Assembly: GCA_020284085.1 (NCBI GenBank) | Contig: JACEVL010000150.1 | Coordinates: 2,066,616-2,130,615 of the forward strand | Source: Aporrectodea caliginosa | Lineage: Eukaryota > Annelida > Clitellata > Crassiclitellata > Lumbricidae | Length of the DNA stretch: 64,000 bases | Direction of reading: 5' to 3' | Part shown: piece after piece, positions 21,725 through 33,550 of the stretch | Layout: each line of letters opens with the position of its first letter | Position numbering within the stretch: the stretch's first letter is position 1 | Notes under the pieces: model-generated | The model's database searches: none | The model's input: the letters and a program-made list of their open reading frames with translations, nothing else | What the model was told of the DNA's origin: nothing | Position numbers and translations under genes: made by a program

Positions 21725-22044
21725 CAGTGGCGTAACGAGGGGGCAGGGGGCGGCCGCCCCCGGGCGCAGGACGGGGGGGCGCAAAATTAGGTCTGAACAT
21801 GTGTTTTTGTTAAAGAAATCAGGTAAAATAGAAAAATTGTAAAAAAAAGTAACTTTTGTACGTGAGTCTGGGGGCGCGCGGGCAAGGGGGGGCGAAAAAT
21901 GATATTTGACAAGTTTCTTGTTGAAAAACAGAGAAATAGAGGGAAAAAGCAAAAAAAAAGTCATCAGAAATTTTGGCGGAACTGAGAAAAAAATTTTCAG
22001 GAAATTCTTGCCCCCGGGCGCACGAACCCCTAGTTACGCCACTG
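21725..22044. mobile_element. complete short hAT element with perfect 8-bp TSD
   Basis: 320 bp with ends CAGTGGCGTAACGAGG and the complement of CAGTGGCGTAACTAGG, flanked by CCTACTGT at 21717-21724 and 22045-22052. CAGTGGCGTAAC is a widespread hAT terminus. GC-rich ends (GGGCGC blocks) surround an A-rich centre. Non-autonomous. Confidence 0.9.
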
Positions 22045-23149
22045 CCTACTGTTGCATAATCAAGGTGAAAGGAAACAAGGGAGCAGAAGCAAATCTCTGC
22101 CCCAATCAACTGCCACTCTCTTCGTAGCTCAAAATCACTTCCTTCAAAAAGCGGCTCAAAACTCACTAGGCCTATATAAGATGCATTAACCTACAGGAAA
22201 AGTGTTACTCTACTGGTCTAGAGTTTTAAATCAGAAGGCAATCATCACAGTGTCATATACGGTTTATCTACGATCTCTGTACGATTTCGTGCAGCGTTTT
22301 ATAGAGAGTTCATCCATTAGTTGGACACGGTTGAGGCCTCCTTTGAATCAAGGGAGGCTTAAACCCGTACTCTCCGCGTAGCGCCTTAATCGAGACGGTA
22401 ACTGTGTAGCTTAACATTTAGCAAGTTCTTCATTCCAAATTGCGTCAACCAATTAGGCCTACAGACGTAAGGTGAATGAATTAGCCCAGCGGTTTTCAAA
22501 CTTTATTTTTATTGTACCCCAGGTTAAAAAATTGAATTTTGGCATACCCCCAACAAGGTCAGATGAAAAACAACATGCGGGCGTGAAGTCCCCTTGCAAG
22601 TAACAACTCCTTTTAATCATTGGTGCAAACCGGGTATTAGTCATAGGTAGAAAATTTTAAAAGTAATATAATTTTAACCTAAGAATGTAGTCATATCAAC
22701 AAAAAGGAAAAATAAAATCACTATAATTAGGCCTAGAAAGTGTTAATGTGAGCAGTGGGCTTGTTTTGACAAGCACAGATTTACAATATCTGGTTTAATA
22801 TTTGTCAATTTCAAACGCAAATCTGGTTCGCGTTCAAGCTTTGTTCTGTATTTGTTTTTGATCGCAAGCATAGCCAATGCATAGCCTATTTTAACGGATT
22901 TTGACTACTGGGACCAGTAGCCGTAAGTAGGTAAGTAGGGTTCGTGTGCGCCCGTGGAGAACAGCCCGCCGGAAAATTGTCTTCATTACTTCCGCCAAAA
23001 TTTCTGATGACCTTTTTTTAGATTAAACACTGACTATTCATAATGATCTGTTTCACACGCTGCCCCCTCCCCCATTATTACACCACTGACTAGTGGGACA
23101 AAGTCTCCTACTGTAATTCCAATGTTATGAAATTAGAGTATAAACTAGG

Positions 23150-23232
23150 GCAAATCACCTAAACTACTGGGACATATCCTAAAACTACTGGGACATATCC
23201 TAAAACTACTGGGACATTTGTCCCAGTAGTTA
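23150..23232. repeat. tandem ACTACTGGGACATATCCTAA units plus an inverted copy
   Basis: Three units of about 23 bp followed by the complement (AAATGTCCCAGTAGTT). Further single copies, GACTACTGGGACC at 22905 and CTAGTGGGACA at 23092, lie within the same hAT. Confidence 0.8.
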
Positions 23233-23605
23233 AACAGTTAAAATATGCACGGAGCATAGCTGAAAAACCTGTTTCACACAGATAAGACGTAAAGGAATAA
23301 AAGGAATAAAAAAATGTATAGCTCGGTCAGAAATTAATCCATATTCAGCCCTTCGTTTCAGGCTTAGCCAAAAATCACACAACATATGTCTTTCTTGAAT
23401 TCGTTTTTCAATCCACCTTAACATGATAGTTCAACCAACTGGTCTCTTTCCTGGACTGAAAAATCAGCCGGTGTCGCGTGACAGAGTCTCCCCCTAAAAG
23501 TCTCCCCTCGGAGACTCTATTTCGAAATAGATTCTCCCCCGGCGGATCTGTTTCAGAATAAATTCGCCCCCGGAGACTTTGTTTCAGAATATAGTCTCCG
23601 GGGGG

Positions 23606-24776
23606 CATGGGCGTCCGCAGGGGGCGCAAGGGGGCGCATATGCGCCCCCTGGATTTTGCGCATAAATTATTTGCAGAGACATTTTGATTATTTGTATATT
23701 ATTATTACAACACGATTTTCAACGTGATTATCGGAAAACACTAATTTCTTTAGGTAGTTATTTAAAATTAACACAGAAAGCGTAAGATTAATTAGTAAGA
23801 TAGTAGTGCACCAACCGTTATAATATGGTACGCTCTACAAGTGGAGCCTAGTCTATATCTTTGCTTAGGCGTATTTTAAAATATTAACGTATAGAGTTCT
23901 CTCTTGGTAATATGGAAATTCATATTGTTAACCCCGAGACGGCGAAATTCCTTCAGTCGTATCGCGGCGAATTGGTATCGTATTGTTTTAACCGATCGCT
24001 TGCGAGATAACAGTTCCGGCTGGTGAACCTCGATCGTAGTCAGGACGTTGTATAGGCCTATATGTGTATGATATATGTACCCTTTTATATATAAAATGTA
24101 TATATAAACATATATAATTGACACTGGCTGGAGCGACTAAGTAATCAGCTTCATACCTTAGGCTTAGAAAGTTAGATGCCATCTAACGTTCTGCCAGACT
24201 TTTTAAACATAGCCTACCCCGCTAGCTTCGGAACCAGTCCCAAGCCTGGATGAAGGAGGAATGCTAATCTATTGATCTTTGTTGTCGCACTTAAGTTAAA
24301 CTGAAATTTCTACTACTACGCTTTGTGAGTCAGTCGGATAGTATCACAGGAACGGAGAAGGTGAACACTTCTGAGTAGGACAATTTCGTAGGAACTGTGA
24401 AGGTCGACTGCGTTGAGGGTCGAAGAAACTTGGTAGTGAACGGAACAGAAATTTCAGACAACAAAGACGGATTCATAGATAGAGTGATAAATCAGTTTGG
24501 ACAAGAACCCAGACGATTGCAATTGTTATTTCAAGAATAAGGTCAAATTTCAGTCATATAAAATTTAATTATCATAATAGTTTTGGCAATGAATGTCTAT
24601 GAATTTTTTCTCATGTTGGGATCCGCGCCAGAGGATCGAGAGGTAGCGCGCGCGCCAGTGCCGAGGGAGCGAGTGTCGAAGGTGGAGTGATCGGTTGCTT
24701 TCGACACCCTATTTACTCCCTGCGACAACTATTTAAAAGTTTGCGCCCCCTAGAAAAATTCCTGCGGACGCCCATG
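23606..24776. mobile_element. third-level nested hAT element with 8-bp TSD
   Basis: 1171 bp with ends CATGGGCGTCCGCAGG on both sides (inverted) and GGGGGCGCAA just inside, flanked by CCGGGGGG at 23598-23605 and 24777-24784. hAT-type ends; no transposase found. It interrupts the left terminal array of the element at 23470-27061. Confidence 0.85.
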
Positions 24777-24825
24777 CCGGGGGGAGAGAATATTTCATCC
24801 CCCGTCGAAATAAAGTCTCTAATAA

Positions 24826-25040
24826 TATCTTTTCTTTATTAAGCGCCTGACAAATGCACTGCGCTGTACATTTACATGTTATGCAATTTAAATCTTAACT
24901 ACTAACAGAACAGACAGCCTGCAATACAACGGCGCTAATAGCAGCCTACAAAGCATATCCGCCCAACGGGTGCTCGAACTCGGTACCTCTCGGTCTTCGT
25001 GCCAGATGTTATCCAATGCGCCACCGGGCCCCTGATGTAA
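24826..25040 (-). mobile_element. tRNA-derived SINE, family B, copy 1
   Basis: Minus strand: a B-box-like GAGTTCGAGCACC and an A-box-like region GGCGCATTGGATAACATCTG, then a body with GGCTGTCTGTTCTGTTAG and GTGCATTTGTCAGGCGCTTA, ending AAAGAAAAGATATT. Closely similar to 58505-58773 and 59553-59771. Confidence 0.75.
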
Positions 25041-25083
25041 TATATTCGTTTGTAATGACAGTTAACATCATATGGACTAGGCT

Positions 25084-25133
25084 AGCGCAGAGAGCGCCTT
25101 TTAGTAGAAATCTTGAAGAAGTGTTATATTAAT
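25084..25133 (+). mobile_element. SINE-A/LINE 3'-tail remnant
   Basis: GCGCAGAGAGCGCCTTTTAG then TAGAAATCTTGAAGAAG matches the tail GAGCGCCTCTGAGTAGAAATCTTGAAGGGGCG of SINE A. Confidence 0.55.
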
Positions 25134-25329
25134 GTTCAGTCACATTAGGCCTACACTTATTATAGCTTACCAATCAACTTTATTTTAGCTTCCTTGGTTT
25201 AGCAAAAGCTGGAGTGTTTGGAATAAGATTCCTCTCTTCATCCAACAGGCGGCAAATCTTTATGGTTTAAAAATTGTTATGCATTCACTTGGTATATGAT
25301 GACATTAAGACTCATTATTAATTAGCCTT

Positions 25330-25665
25330 ATTAATTACTGCTAATCTGCTGGTTAAGTTGTCCTTTTCCCTTCTGTTTGTCTCTTTTCGCTTAATGGTTT
25401 CATATTAGTTGTATATTTTAACACTTGTGTTATAGCCTATTGTTAAGTTAATTATTAGCAAAGGTGACCCTGTAAGCAGGATTTTCATCCTTTTTGGGCC
25501 TTCCTTGCCACCTCACTCACCTGCTTGATAAATGGAAGTTATATAATCGGTAACTTCATCCATCAGCAAAGTCTGCATTGCTGACACAGAATGAAACAGA
25601 TTTCTCTCATAGACGACGTTCCTCATCTTTAGAATATTCTGCTGCTAATCTGCTGGTTAAGTTGT
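25330..25665 (+). mobile_element. LINE 3' UTR fragment between 27-bp direct repeats
   Basis: TGCTAATCTGCTGGTTAAGT (27 bp in all) occurs at 25340-25366 and 25638-25664. Between them GGTGACCCTGTAAGCAGG / TTTTTGGGCCTTCCTTGCC matches the 3' UTR of the LINE at 313-645. Either a LINE insertion with a long target duplication or a local duplication. Confidence 0.5.
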
Positions 25666-26900
25666 CCTCTTCATTTTTGGTAACGTAATTAAGCAAAGCT
25701 TCACACTCAGACTCATCCATGAAAATAATTTTGAAATGTTTCACTAAGTAGTACTTATTAATGCAACTTATACCCAATAGATATACTAACTAATATTGAA
25801 TCCTTTAAGATCATCAAAGCCTATGCAGAAATAAACTTGAGCTACGAATAATTAATTTACCTTTTATAGTCAACCAATCAACTTGTCTTTGTTCTAGCTT
25901 TTATTACCCCCGTGTGCAAAATTCCATTCTAAGCCGAATAATTCCGTGGATCAACAAATGCCTAGTAGGCTTAATCTCAAGACTAGACTGTACAGGCTTC
26001 ATGGACTACAATGCTTTATTTTTTTGCTTATTTGCCTATCGATACTAAATAGGTTTGGTTTAGCTGCGATTATTTAATGGGTAGTCCTATTGCCAATAAT
26101 TCCGTGAATGCCTAATTATTTATCCATGAATGCCAGAAAAGCAGGGGCAAGCTCATATCCGAAAGCCAGTAGGCCTACTTCATTTACAATCACTGGTTAT
26201 GACTTTCCTGTTCTAGGTAATAATCTGACACCAGCAAACAATAATAAGCAAACATTAGGCTAACCAGATGCATCACAGAAAATCAAGCGCAAAGTCTTAT
26301 CAGTTGACTGATACCAGTTGAAGGGTAGGCCTAATCCGCATCAATAATCGCATAGAAGCCAATGCTAGCTCGTCTTAGGAAGCCAGTACAGTTATAATTA
26401 CTCGCAGGCTTTGTTTTAGACTACTTGTATCGGGCCAGCTAATAAGCTGGCCGGATACATCTGACGCTAATCATATTGAACGACTAATATCCAACGCAAT
26501 TTCAGTGGTAGTCCCTATGTCTAACCTTAGAAGAATCACTTTGAAGCTAATTAGCTCTACTTGGCATAATGAATAAGTATCAATTAGTGACTGGTAATGC
26601 TCAGAATCTTTTCAGCAAACAGTGCCCATTAGCACCAGTTAAAGTCTACTTGTTGTGTAAGCTATTTTCTTAGTCATAGCCTATAACAGTGCGTTATCTC
26701 TCCGCTGCGTTTTAATGACATAAGCGCGTCCGTCATCGTATTTACATGATGCATTTACTACTATAAAACATTTATTTCACAATTTTCGCATTTAATTCCA
26801 TAGTTGTTTCATGTCCAATTCAACTAATAAACTTGAAAGTAATTTACTTCAGAAATGCACATATTAAATCCTATTTTAAATAATGTAGAAAAGCAAATGA
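25666..26900. other. interior of the GGAGACT element, nothing recognised
   Basis: AT-rich, non-coding, no ORF of note. Could be the decayed body of the 23470-27061 element or a host segment carried in it. Confidence 0.4.
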
Positions 26901-27384
26901 AAACAGAGGGGGCGATTTTAGTAAGGGGAGACTTTGTATCGTAGATAGGGGAGATTCTATTTCAATGGGGAGACTTTGTTCCGATACAAAGTCTCCGGGG
27001 AGACTCTGTTACGGCAAGGGGGCGACTCTGTTTCGGGGAGACTTTATATCGTGACACCGGCAACACTACATCCGATGGCATAAACTCATAGAAATGTACA
27101 GAAAAATAAGCGAACTTTGGACGTAGAATAGCTAATGAAAGAAAGATGGACATGAAGTCCATAAACTTAGAAAATTTATTTATTTTTGAAATTTTTCGCG
27201 TACCCCTTAGCGACACCTGGCGTACCCCCAGGGGTACGCGTACCACAGTTTGAAAACCCCTGAATTAGCCTATACATCATATCCGATAGCCTATAATCTG
27301 TGGCGAAAAATCACCCTGAGCGCCTCTTGATATTATTTATGCGACCAAAGAGTGGTGGCTCTCTGCTTTCGGTCTTCGAATCCT

Positions 27385-27603
<219 letters not shown>

Positions 27604-28034
27604 TGGTAGCTCTGGGATCTTCCATTCTGTCTATGTCCCCGAGATTCGACCTCCCTGATCTGACAGAGGCTTTTTTAACTGCACCACCGACGACAATGTC
27701 AGTCACTACTTCGATGAGAAGACGACAGCCACTCGAGTCAGCACCGTAATGCGTATTTTTTATCAAAAACGTACAAAAACGAAGCTTACAGAATCTGAAC
27801 TTACAAATTCTTATTTTACAAAATTGTCTCTTACAAAATTCTCGTCTCGAACAGAAGGTTATTTAAGTCTCAGGAGAAGCTGCGGGGGAAGGGGGACGTA
27901 GTCAATGAGCTAAGGGGAAGGGAGAGGGAACGCAGGCGGCAGCCAAGGGGAAACAGAGAGGGAACGGAGAGGGGACGCAGGCGGCAGCCGAGTGGAAGGG
28001 AGAGGGGACGCAAGCGTGGCGGTATGGTCTTGAA

Positions 28035-31000
28035 TATATAAGAGATGTTACGAGGATTGGTACTGAGTGCAACGCCACCGGAACGACCAGTCACCTGGAC
28101 CTCGCGATGGCCTCGACGCCCTTGGCGCAGAAATGCACTTGGACTGTCCTTGACGACTCCATTAATAGCGACCACTCGCCGATCATCATCACCATCGATG
28201 AAGCAGTTCCCGTCGAGGAGTCCTTCATCCCGACGTGGCTCCACCAAAAGCCGACTGGCTGGCCTTCAAGGACGACTGCAGTGAGGCGCTCACCATCGAC
28301 CTCGTCACCGACGACATCGAGATAAGTCACAGCAACATCATCGGCTCGCTGATGGAGATCGCCACGCGGCACATCCCTAGGTAAACTCTTCCCAGGAGTA
28401 TCCCGTACTGGACCGACGAGTGCACACTTGACGAGTCAAGGAGCTCACCGAGGCACGCAAGAAGATGCAGAAGACCAGGAACCCGGAGGATGCAGAATAC
28501 CGTCGCATCAAGAGAATCACCCAGAAGGTCATAAAGAACGCGCAGAAGACCTCCTGGAGGGAATACTGCACGACGTTAAACAACAAGACCAAGGTCGGAA
28601 AGATCTGGGGTAAGCTGAGAAAGATGTATGACACAATCCCAGCAATCCCAATACTCGAGGAAAAAGGTTGTACACACGCAACAAACAAGGAAAGCGGGTC
28701 TCTTCGGGAGGTGTTTATCGGAAGTCAGCAGCAATAGCAGCCACTCCGTGGAGTTCCAGGAACGTAAATCCCCCTTTGAGGATGAAGAGCTACACACCAC
28801 GAGCCCTTCAACGAGCTTTTCACCTTCCAGGCTCTGAGAATCACTCTCTTCAGTCTCCTGCGTTGCATGAAGGATACGAGTCCGGACGAAGACACCATCA
28901 CCTACGAGATCCTGGCCCAGCTTACGCATCCAAGCCTGCTTGCCTTGCTGGGGCTGTACAACATGGTATGGGAACTTGTAACGGAACTGGGCCTGTGCGC
29001 ACTACCAGGATAACTACCACCAGCCCTGGTCGTCGAGGGGGTATCTTCCGTCAGTCCGCTGAGTAAGACTTCAGTTGTAGGCTGAAGATTAGCCACTTAA
29101 TCGGGTTTAAAACTTTATTCGAAAAAACAGAAATGCTCGTCTTCTGCAATTACTTATGAACAGTCTCAACGCTGCAAGTAACTCAGTTCGCAGTAACTTC
29201 TATAGCGTCCAGTCTAAAGCACGGTAACCACGCCAAGTCTAAACTCTACCGATGCCTAGCTCATGGCTGAGACTCAAGTTCGCTCTGCTGGTGACTGACC
29301 ATCAAGTCTCATGTTTTACCGTTTAAGTAGGTAAACGAGTAGATAGGGCTAGACTAGGTAGATGAGGTAGATGTAGCTAGGTAGATGAGATAGATGTAGA
29401 CTAGGAAGCTGAGGTAGATGTAGCTAGGTAGACGAGATAGATGTAGCTAAGTAGATGAGGTAGATGTAGGCGAGGTACATGAGGTAGACGGTAGATATAG
29501 GCCAGAGTAGATGAGGTAGATGTAAGCAAAGTAGATGAGGTTGACGGTAGATAGATGTAAAAGAAAGAGCTGGGTGAAAACTGTCACTGGAACATGCTGG
29601 AAGATCTCCATCGTCGTTTCGATCCTGAAGCTGGATGAACCAGCCTACGACGCCAACTCCTACCGCCCGATTACTCTGATATCCACCTTTGCAGGCTGAT
29701 GGAGCTGTTAGTAACCGACCGACTGAACTGGCACATGGAAACCAACCACCGGTTCAACAGGTTTCAGTCTGGCTTTCGCAGGCTGCTGAGCTGCCGGGAT
29801 TACATCATCCAACTCCAAGACGACATCCAGAGAGCCATCCACGCCAAGAACAGCCTCTCTGGAGTCTTCGTGGATCTGGAGAAAGCTTTCGACCTGATGT
29901 GGACGGATGGGCTGCTACACAAACTGCAGCAGCACAGCAGCACCGGTCAGATGTTCATCCTGACCGACAGAAACATCCATGTTCGCTTCGGAACCGAGCT
30001 GTCCGACCTCTTCCACATGGAGAACGGATCGCCACAGGGCAGTGCTGTTTATCATCGTGATAAACGACATCACGGAGCCGGTGAACGACATCAAGCTTTC
30101 TCTCTACGCAGACGACAGCGCCATCTGGGGAAACCTGGACGTGAACCAACGACACCTACAATCCTACCTCGATCGCCTGAAGAAATTCCTCGACGACAGG
30201 GGTTTCCAGGTGTCAACACCGTTGCCGTCGAATTCCGTCGCAGCGGAACACCGGGAGAACACCGACCGCTGAAGCTAGGGACCTCTCATCTGAGCTACAA
30301 GAACAGCGTCAAGTTCCTTGATGTCATATTTGACTGGCTTCTTACTTGGTCCGAACACATAAGGTATGTGGCCGATCGCTGCCAGATGCGCCTCAATCTG
30401 ATACGCGCCATGGCAGGATCGCACTGTGGAGCGTCGAAAGACACCCTTCTGATCCGCTCTGTCATCTACTACGGCTGCATCGCTTAGGAAAATGCCTCGA
30501 CGAACCAGAAGAAAGTGCTGAATACCATCCAGTACAAGGCACTGACGATAGCTTCTCGAGCGCTCCGAGACACAAGCCTGGCTGACCTGCAGGTCGATTG
30601 TGAGGAGGTGCCACTCCACCTTCCACGCAAACAGCTGATGATGGAGTACATCATGAAGATAGACGCCACCCCTTTCCATCCGACGCATCCTATAAACAGC
30701 GGTCGGAAGCTGAAAGCGACCAAAGACGACATGGATCCGATTCGAGTCAAACCGAGACTGATCAACAACGAAAGATCCAAGCGCTTGCCTGCGCCGCAAG
30801 ACCACCGTGGCAACTACGTCCACCCTTCATAGACACCACGCTGAAGGATAAGATCTGAGACTAGGACGACCTTCCCAGGAGGAAAGCCCTGGTCGATTGC
30901 CACATCCACGGCTTCGACGGACACGTGGCTGATCATACGGACGAATCAAAGAACGCAGCAGCTGGTAAAGTATCGTGCTCATTCTACGTACCCTCTGGTG

Positions 31001-31510
31001 GCCATCATGAACCTACCGGATGAACGACCGATGGCTCGTCAGTACTGGCAGCAGAAATTGAGGCCATAACGAGGGAGGGCGACAGAATAGGCTAACGCAT
31101 GTTATGTTGTCGTCTTTTCAGATTCACTCGGATTGACCCAGAGTCTATAGCGACAACAGTCCGGGACAAGACCACAACAGCTCGCAGACCTGATGTATGC
31201 ACTTGATGACTACGGGCAACCGTTCAGTCGCCAGCGACGATTGTCTGGGTTCCTGGTCATCTCGGCATCGATGGAAACGAGACTGTAGACGCCCTGTGCA
31301 AACAGGCGCATGACATCGTGGACATCCCAACGACGCTCGAATATCGATAGGCTCCTACCATCTACAGAGATCACTTCCTCCGGAAGTGGCAATCAGAGTG
31401 GAGCAACTCCGACACCGGCTCAGACTGCCGAGCCCTTGAGCCAAACATCAGCGCCACCTGGAAAAGCGAGAATGCGCACGGAAAAACTGGTAGTTTGACC
31501 GTGATCAATC
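28035..31510 (+). mobile_element. decayed RNase H-bearing LINE (I/LOA/R1-like group)
   Basis: Plus-strand blocks in order. AP endonuclease C-terminus (28065-28215): HLDLAMAS, NSDHSPIIITID. Linker (28240-28425): ADWLAFKDDCSEAL, HIPR, SIPYWTDECT. Reverse transcriptase (29595-30830): ANSYRPITLIST, GVFVDLEKAFDLMW, NGSPQGSAV, then one frame change, LSLYADDSAIW. RNase H (30925-31345): HTDESK, AAEIEAI, FSDSLG, WVPGHLGIDGNETVDALC, so all four acidic catalytic positions are recognisable. Many stops and frameshifts make it dead. A VNTR (29320-29565) and ~230 bp of foreign sequence interrupt it before the RT. RNase H after RT excludes CR1, L2 and RTE. Confidence 0.85.
29320..29565. repeat. GTAGATGAG-type minisatellite inside the LINE
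   Basis: Degenerate units of about 22 bp such as TAGGTAGATGAGGTAGATGT. It sits between the LINE linker and the RT SYRPITL motif, within a segment (about 29075-29565) foreign to the element. Confidence 0.85.
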
Positions 31511-31607
31511 AACCCAGCTGCTTATATATCATCTATAAGTGGCTGGAGGTTTCCGGAAGACAGATGTGAAACGCTTTCATACGGCGGTATTTGCGCCATA
31601 AGCAAGG

Positions 31608-32470
31608 AATAGACCCGGTTACCTCTGGCGGTACTTGTGCCACAAACAAGGAAGTCCCGGTTAACCCTGGCGTCCCTTGCACCATTAAGCAAGAGAAGAG
31701 ACCCAGTAACCTCAGGCAGGGAAGAGACCCGGTTACCTCTGGCGGCCTTTACGCCATTAAGCAAGGGAACAAGACCCGGTTACCTCTGACTGCCCTTTCG
31801 CCATTAAGCAAGAGAAAAGACCCGGATAACCCTGGCGGCCCTTGCGCCATTAAGCATGGGGGACAAGATCCGGTTACCTCTGGCGGTCCTTGTACCACAA
31901 ACAAAGAAGTCCCGGTTACTTCTGGCGGCCCTTGCACCATTAAGTTAGGGAAAAGACCCGGATAACCACAAACAAAGAAGTCCCGGTTACTTCCGGCGGC
32001 CCTTGCGCCATTAAGCATGGGGGGGGGGCAAGATCCGGTTACCTCTGGCGGTCCTTGTACCACAAACAAAGAAGTCCCTGTTACTTCTGGCGGCCCTTGC
32101 ACCATTAAGTAATGGAAAAGACACGGTTACCTATGGTGGCCCTTGCGCCATTAAGCAAGGAAAGAGACCCGGTTACCTAAGGCGGCCCTTGCGCCATAAA
32201 GCAGGGGAAAATAGCCGGTTACCTCTGGCGGTTCTTGCGCCATTAGGCGAGGGAAGAGACCGGCCCTTGCACCATTAAGTAAGCGAAAATACACGGTTAC
32301 CTCCTGTGGCCCTTGCGCCATAAAGCAAGAGAAAAGACCCGATTACCTCTGGCGGCTCTGGCGCCATTAAGCAAGTGAACAAGACCCGGTTACCTCTGAC
32401 GGCCAAGCTAGGGAACAAGATCCGCTTACCTGTGGCGACCCTTGCACCATTAAGCAAGGGAAGAAAAAAC
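31608..32470. repeat. ~47-bp minisatellite, about 20 units
   Basis: The unit reads roughly CCCGGTTACCTCTGGCGGCC, CTTGCGCCATTAAGCAAGGG, AAAAGA. Lengths run 42-50 bp, with a variant half unit ACCACAAACAAAGAAGT. It starts about 100 bp after the RNase H region of the LINE and may be its 3' UTR. Unit variation in both sequence and length argues against a CRISPR array. Confidence 0.95.
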
Positions 32471-32621
32471 AACGACAAGAGCAAGACAAAGACGAAGACA
32501 ACGGCAAAGACTCGATTTGAAGATCATCAAAAACTGTTCTCTGTAGGCCTACATAATTATCCAAGAGCGTTATACCATAGACTACTTCAGAATCTTGTAA
32601 CCCTTTGAACTCTTTTGTGTA

Positions 32622-32631
<10 letters not shown>

Positions 32632-32682
<51 letters not shown>
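32632..32682. repeat. (TA)n microsatellite
   Basis: GTGTGTGTGTG followed by about 24 TA dinucleotides, directly before the Helitron-like repeat. Confidence 0.95.
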
Positions 32683-32684
<2 letters not shown>

Positions 32685-32689
32685 TGATC

Positions 32690-33050
32690 ATCTATACTAT
32701 ATTGTTCAAAGTTTGTCCTTCCGTTTGTTTGTTTGTTTGTTTGTTTGTCCGTTTCACTAAAGGCTCTGAAACGGAACGCTTTAGCGTTATGAAAATTTTA
32801 GCAAACCGTCTTATACAAATTTGTAGGTCAACGCGACTATTTTTAGCTCGTAATTTACTTTAAATGCCAATATATGGACGATTTTAAATTTCGAAGCGAT
32901 GTCTACCGTTGCAAAATTACGCCGCCATATCTGATTTCTCACATACGTCATAAGGCACACGGCCTCCTAAATTAAGCATTCTCCGACAAGCCAATGTGAC
33001 AAGCTATATCTATATTGGTAAGAGCTGCTTAAGTGCTTATGTTGCGTCTC
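32690..33050 (+). mobile_element. Helitron-like repeat, copy 2
   Basis: Starts TCTATACTATATTGTTCAAAG and then follows copy 1 (18470-18985) block by block. The start word resembles known Helitron 5' ends; no 3' CTRR hairpin was located. Downstream it joins the TTCTCCGACAAGCCAA repeat shared with 21425. Confidence 0.5.
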
Positions 33051-33540
33051 ATGCGCCTCTCTGCTATTATAAAGAGTGTGTGGATCGCGGTTCGCTTCCC
33101 GACGCTGGCTTATTTCAGAAATTTAAATCGGGCTAGCACGCCTAAATGGCGTGGCCTCCATTCAAACGGGCAAGCGGTGCTGACGTGTTGGGACTCTCTT
33201 CCTGTGTCTGTATCTGTGCTCAATCGCTTGGGTCATTTCGTTCTCGGCCGAAAACTTACCTCTTTCAAATTGCTTATCCACCGTAGGCTGTCTCTCTGTC
33301 TCTTACGGACCCGGATCTTTTGGACGTTGACCTGATTACGGCTTGGTTTTGTGCCATCGGTTGATGCCTTGTGCATTAGGCCTAGACATCGGCGCAATAG
33401 AATTTGCTAATTACATTATCACATTGCTTGAGAAGCTAGATCGAAATCCGATAGGTCAGATAAACGCTAAGGTGGTTAAACAACTTGAAACAGAAACAGT
33501 CTAGACCTGAGAGACATCAGCGAATTGACAGAGCGAATGC
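33051..33540. other. intergenic, nothing recognised
   Basis: A 100-codon ORF at 33033-33335 (plus) has no domain that I recognise. Confidence 0.35.
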
Positions 33541-33550
33541 AACTGTGTAG

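Larger units (their letters stand above)
23470..27061. mobile_element. inverted-repeat element built of GGAGACTnTnTTTCG repeats, inserted in the hAT
   Basis: The ends are CCGGTGTCGCGTGACAGAG and the complement of CCGGTGTCACGATATAAAG. Just inside both ends are alternating-orientation copies of AGTCTCC / GGAGACTnTGTTTCG (23485-23605 and 24777-24820 on the left, 26905-27050 on the right). I found no target duplication and no transposase, so the superfamily is unknown. It contains a hAT (23606-24776), a SINE and LINE scraps. Confidence 0.65.
22487..27262 (-). mobile_element. hAT element with perfect 8-bp TSD and decayed transposase; host of a nest
   Basis: The ends are CAGCGGTTTTCAAACTTT and the complement of CAGGGGTTTTCAAACTGT, flanked by AATTAGCC at 22479-22486 and 27263-27270. 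Minus-strand remnants of the hAT C-terminal dimerisation region lie at about 23240-23410: DFWLSLKRRAEYGLISDRA in one frame and TSYLCETGFSAML in another, so at least one frameshift. Almost 3.6 kb of later insertions occupy 23470-27061; the original copy was about 1.2 kb and already incomplete. Confidence 0.9.

Noticed and set aside
31608..32470. Regularly spaced repeats resembling a CRISPR array
   Set aside because: Units are contiguous, variable in sequence and length, with no unique spacers, in a eukaryotic context.
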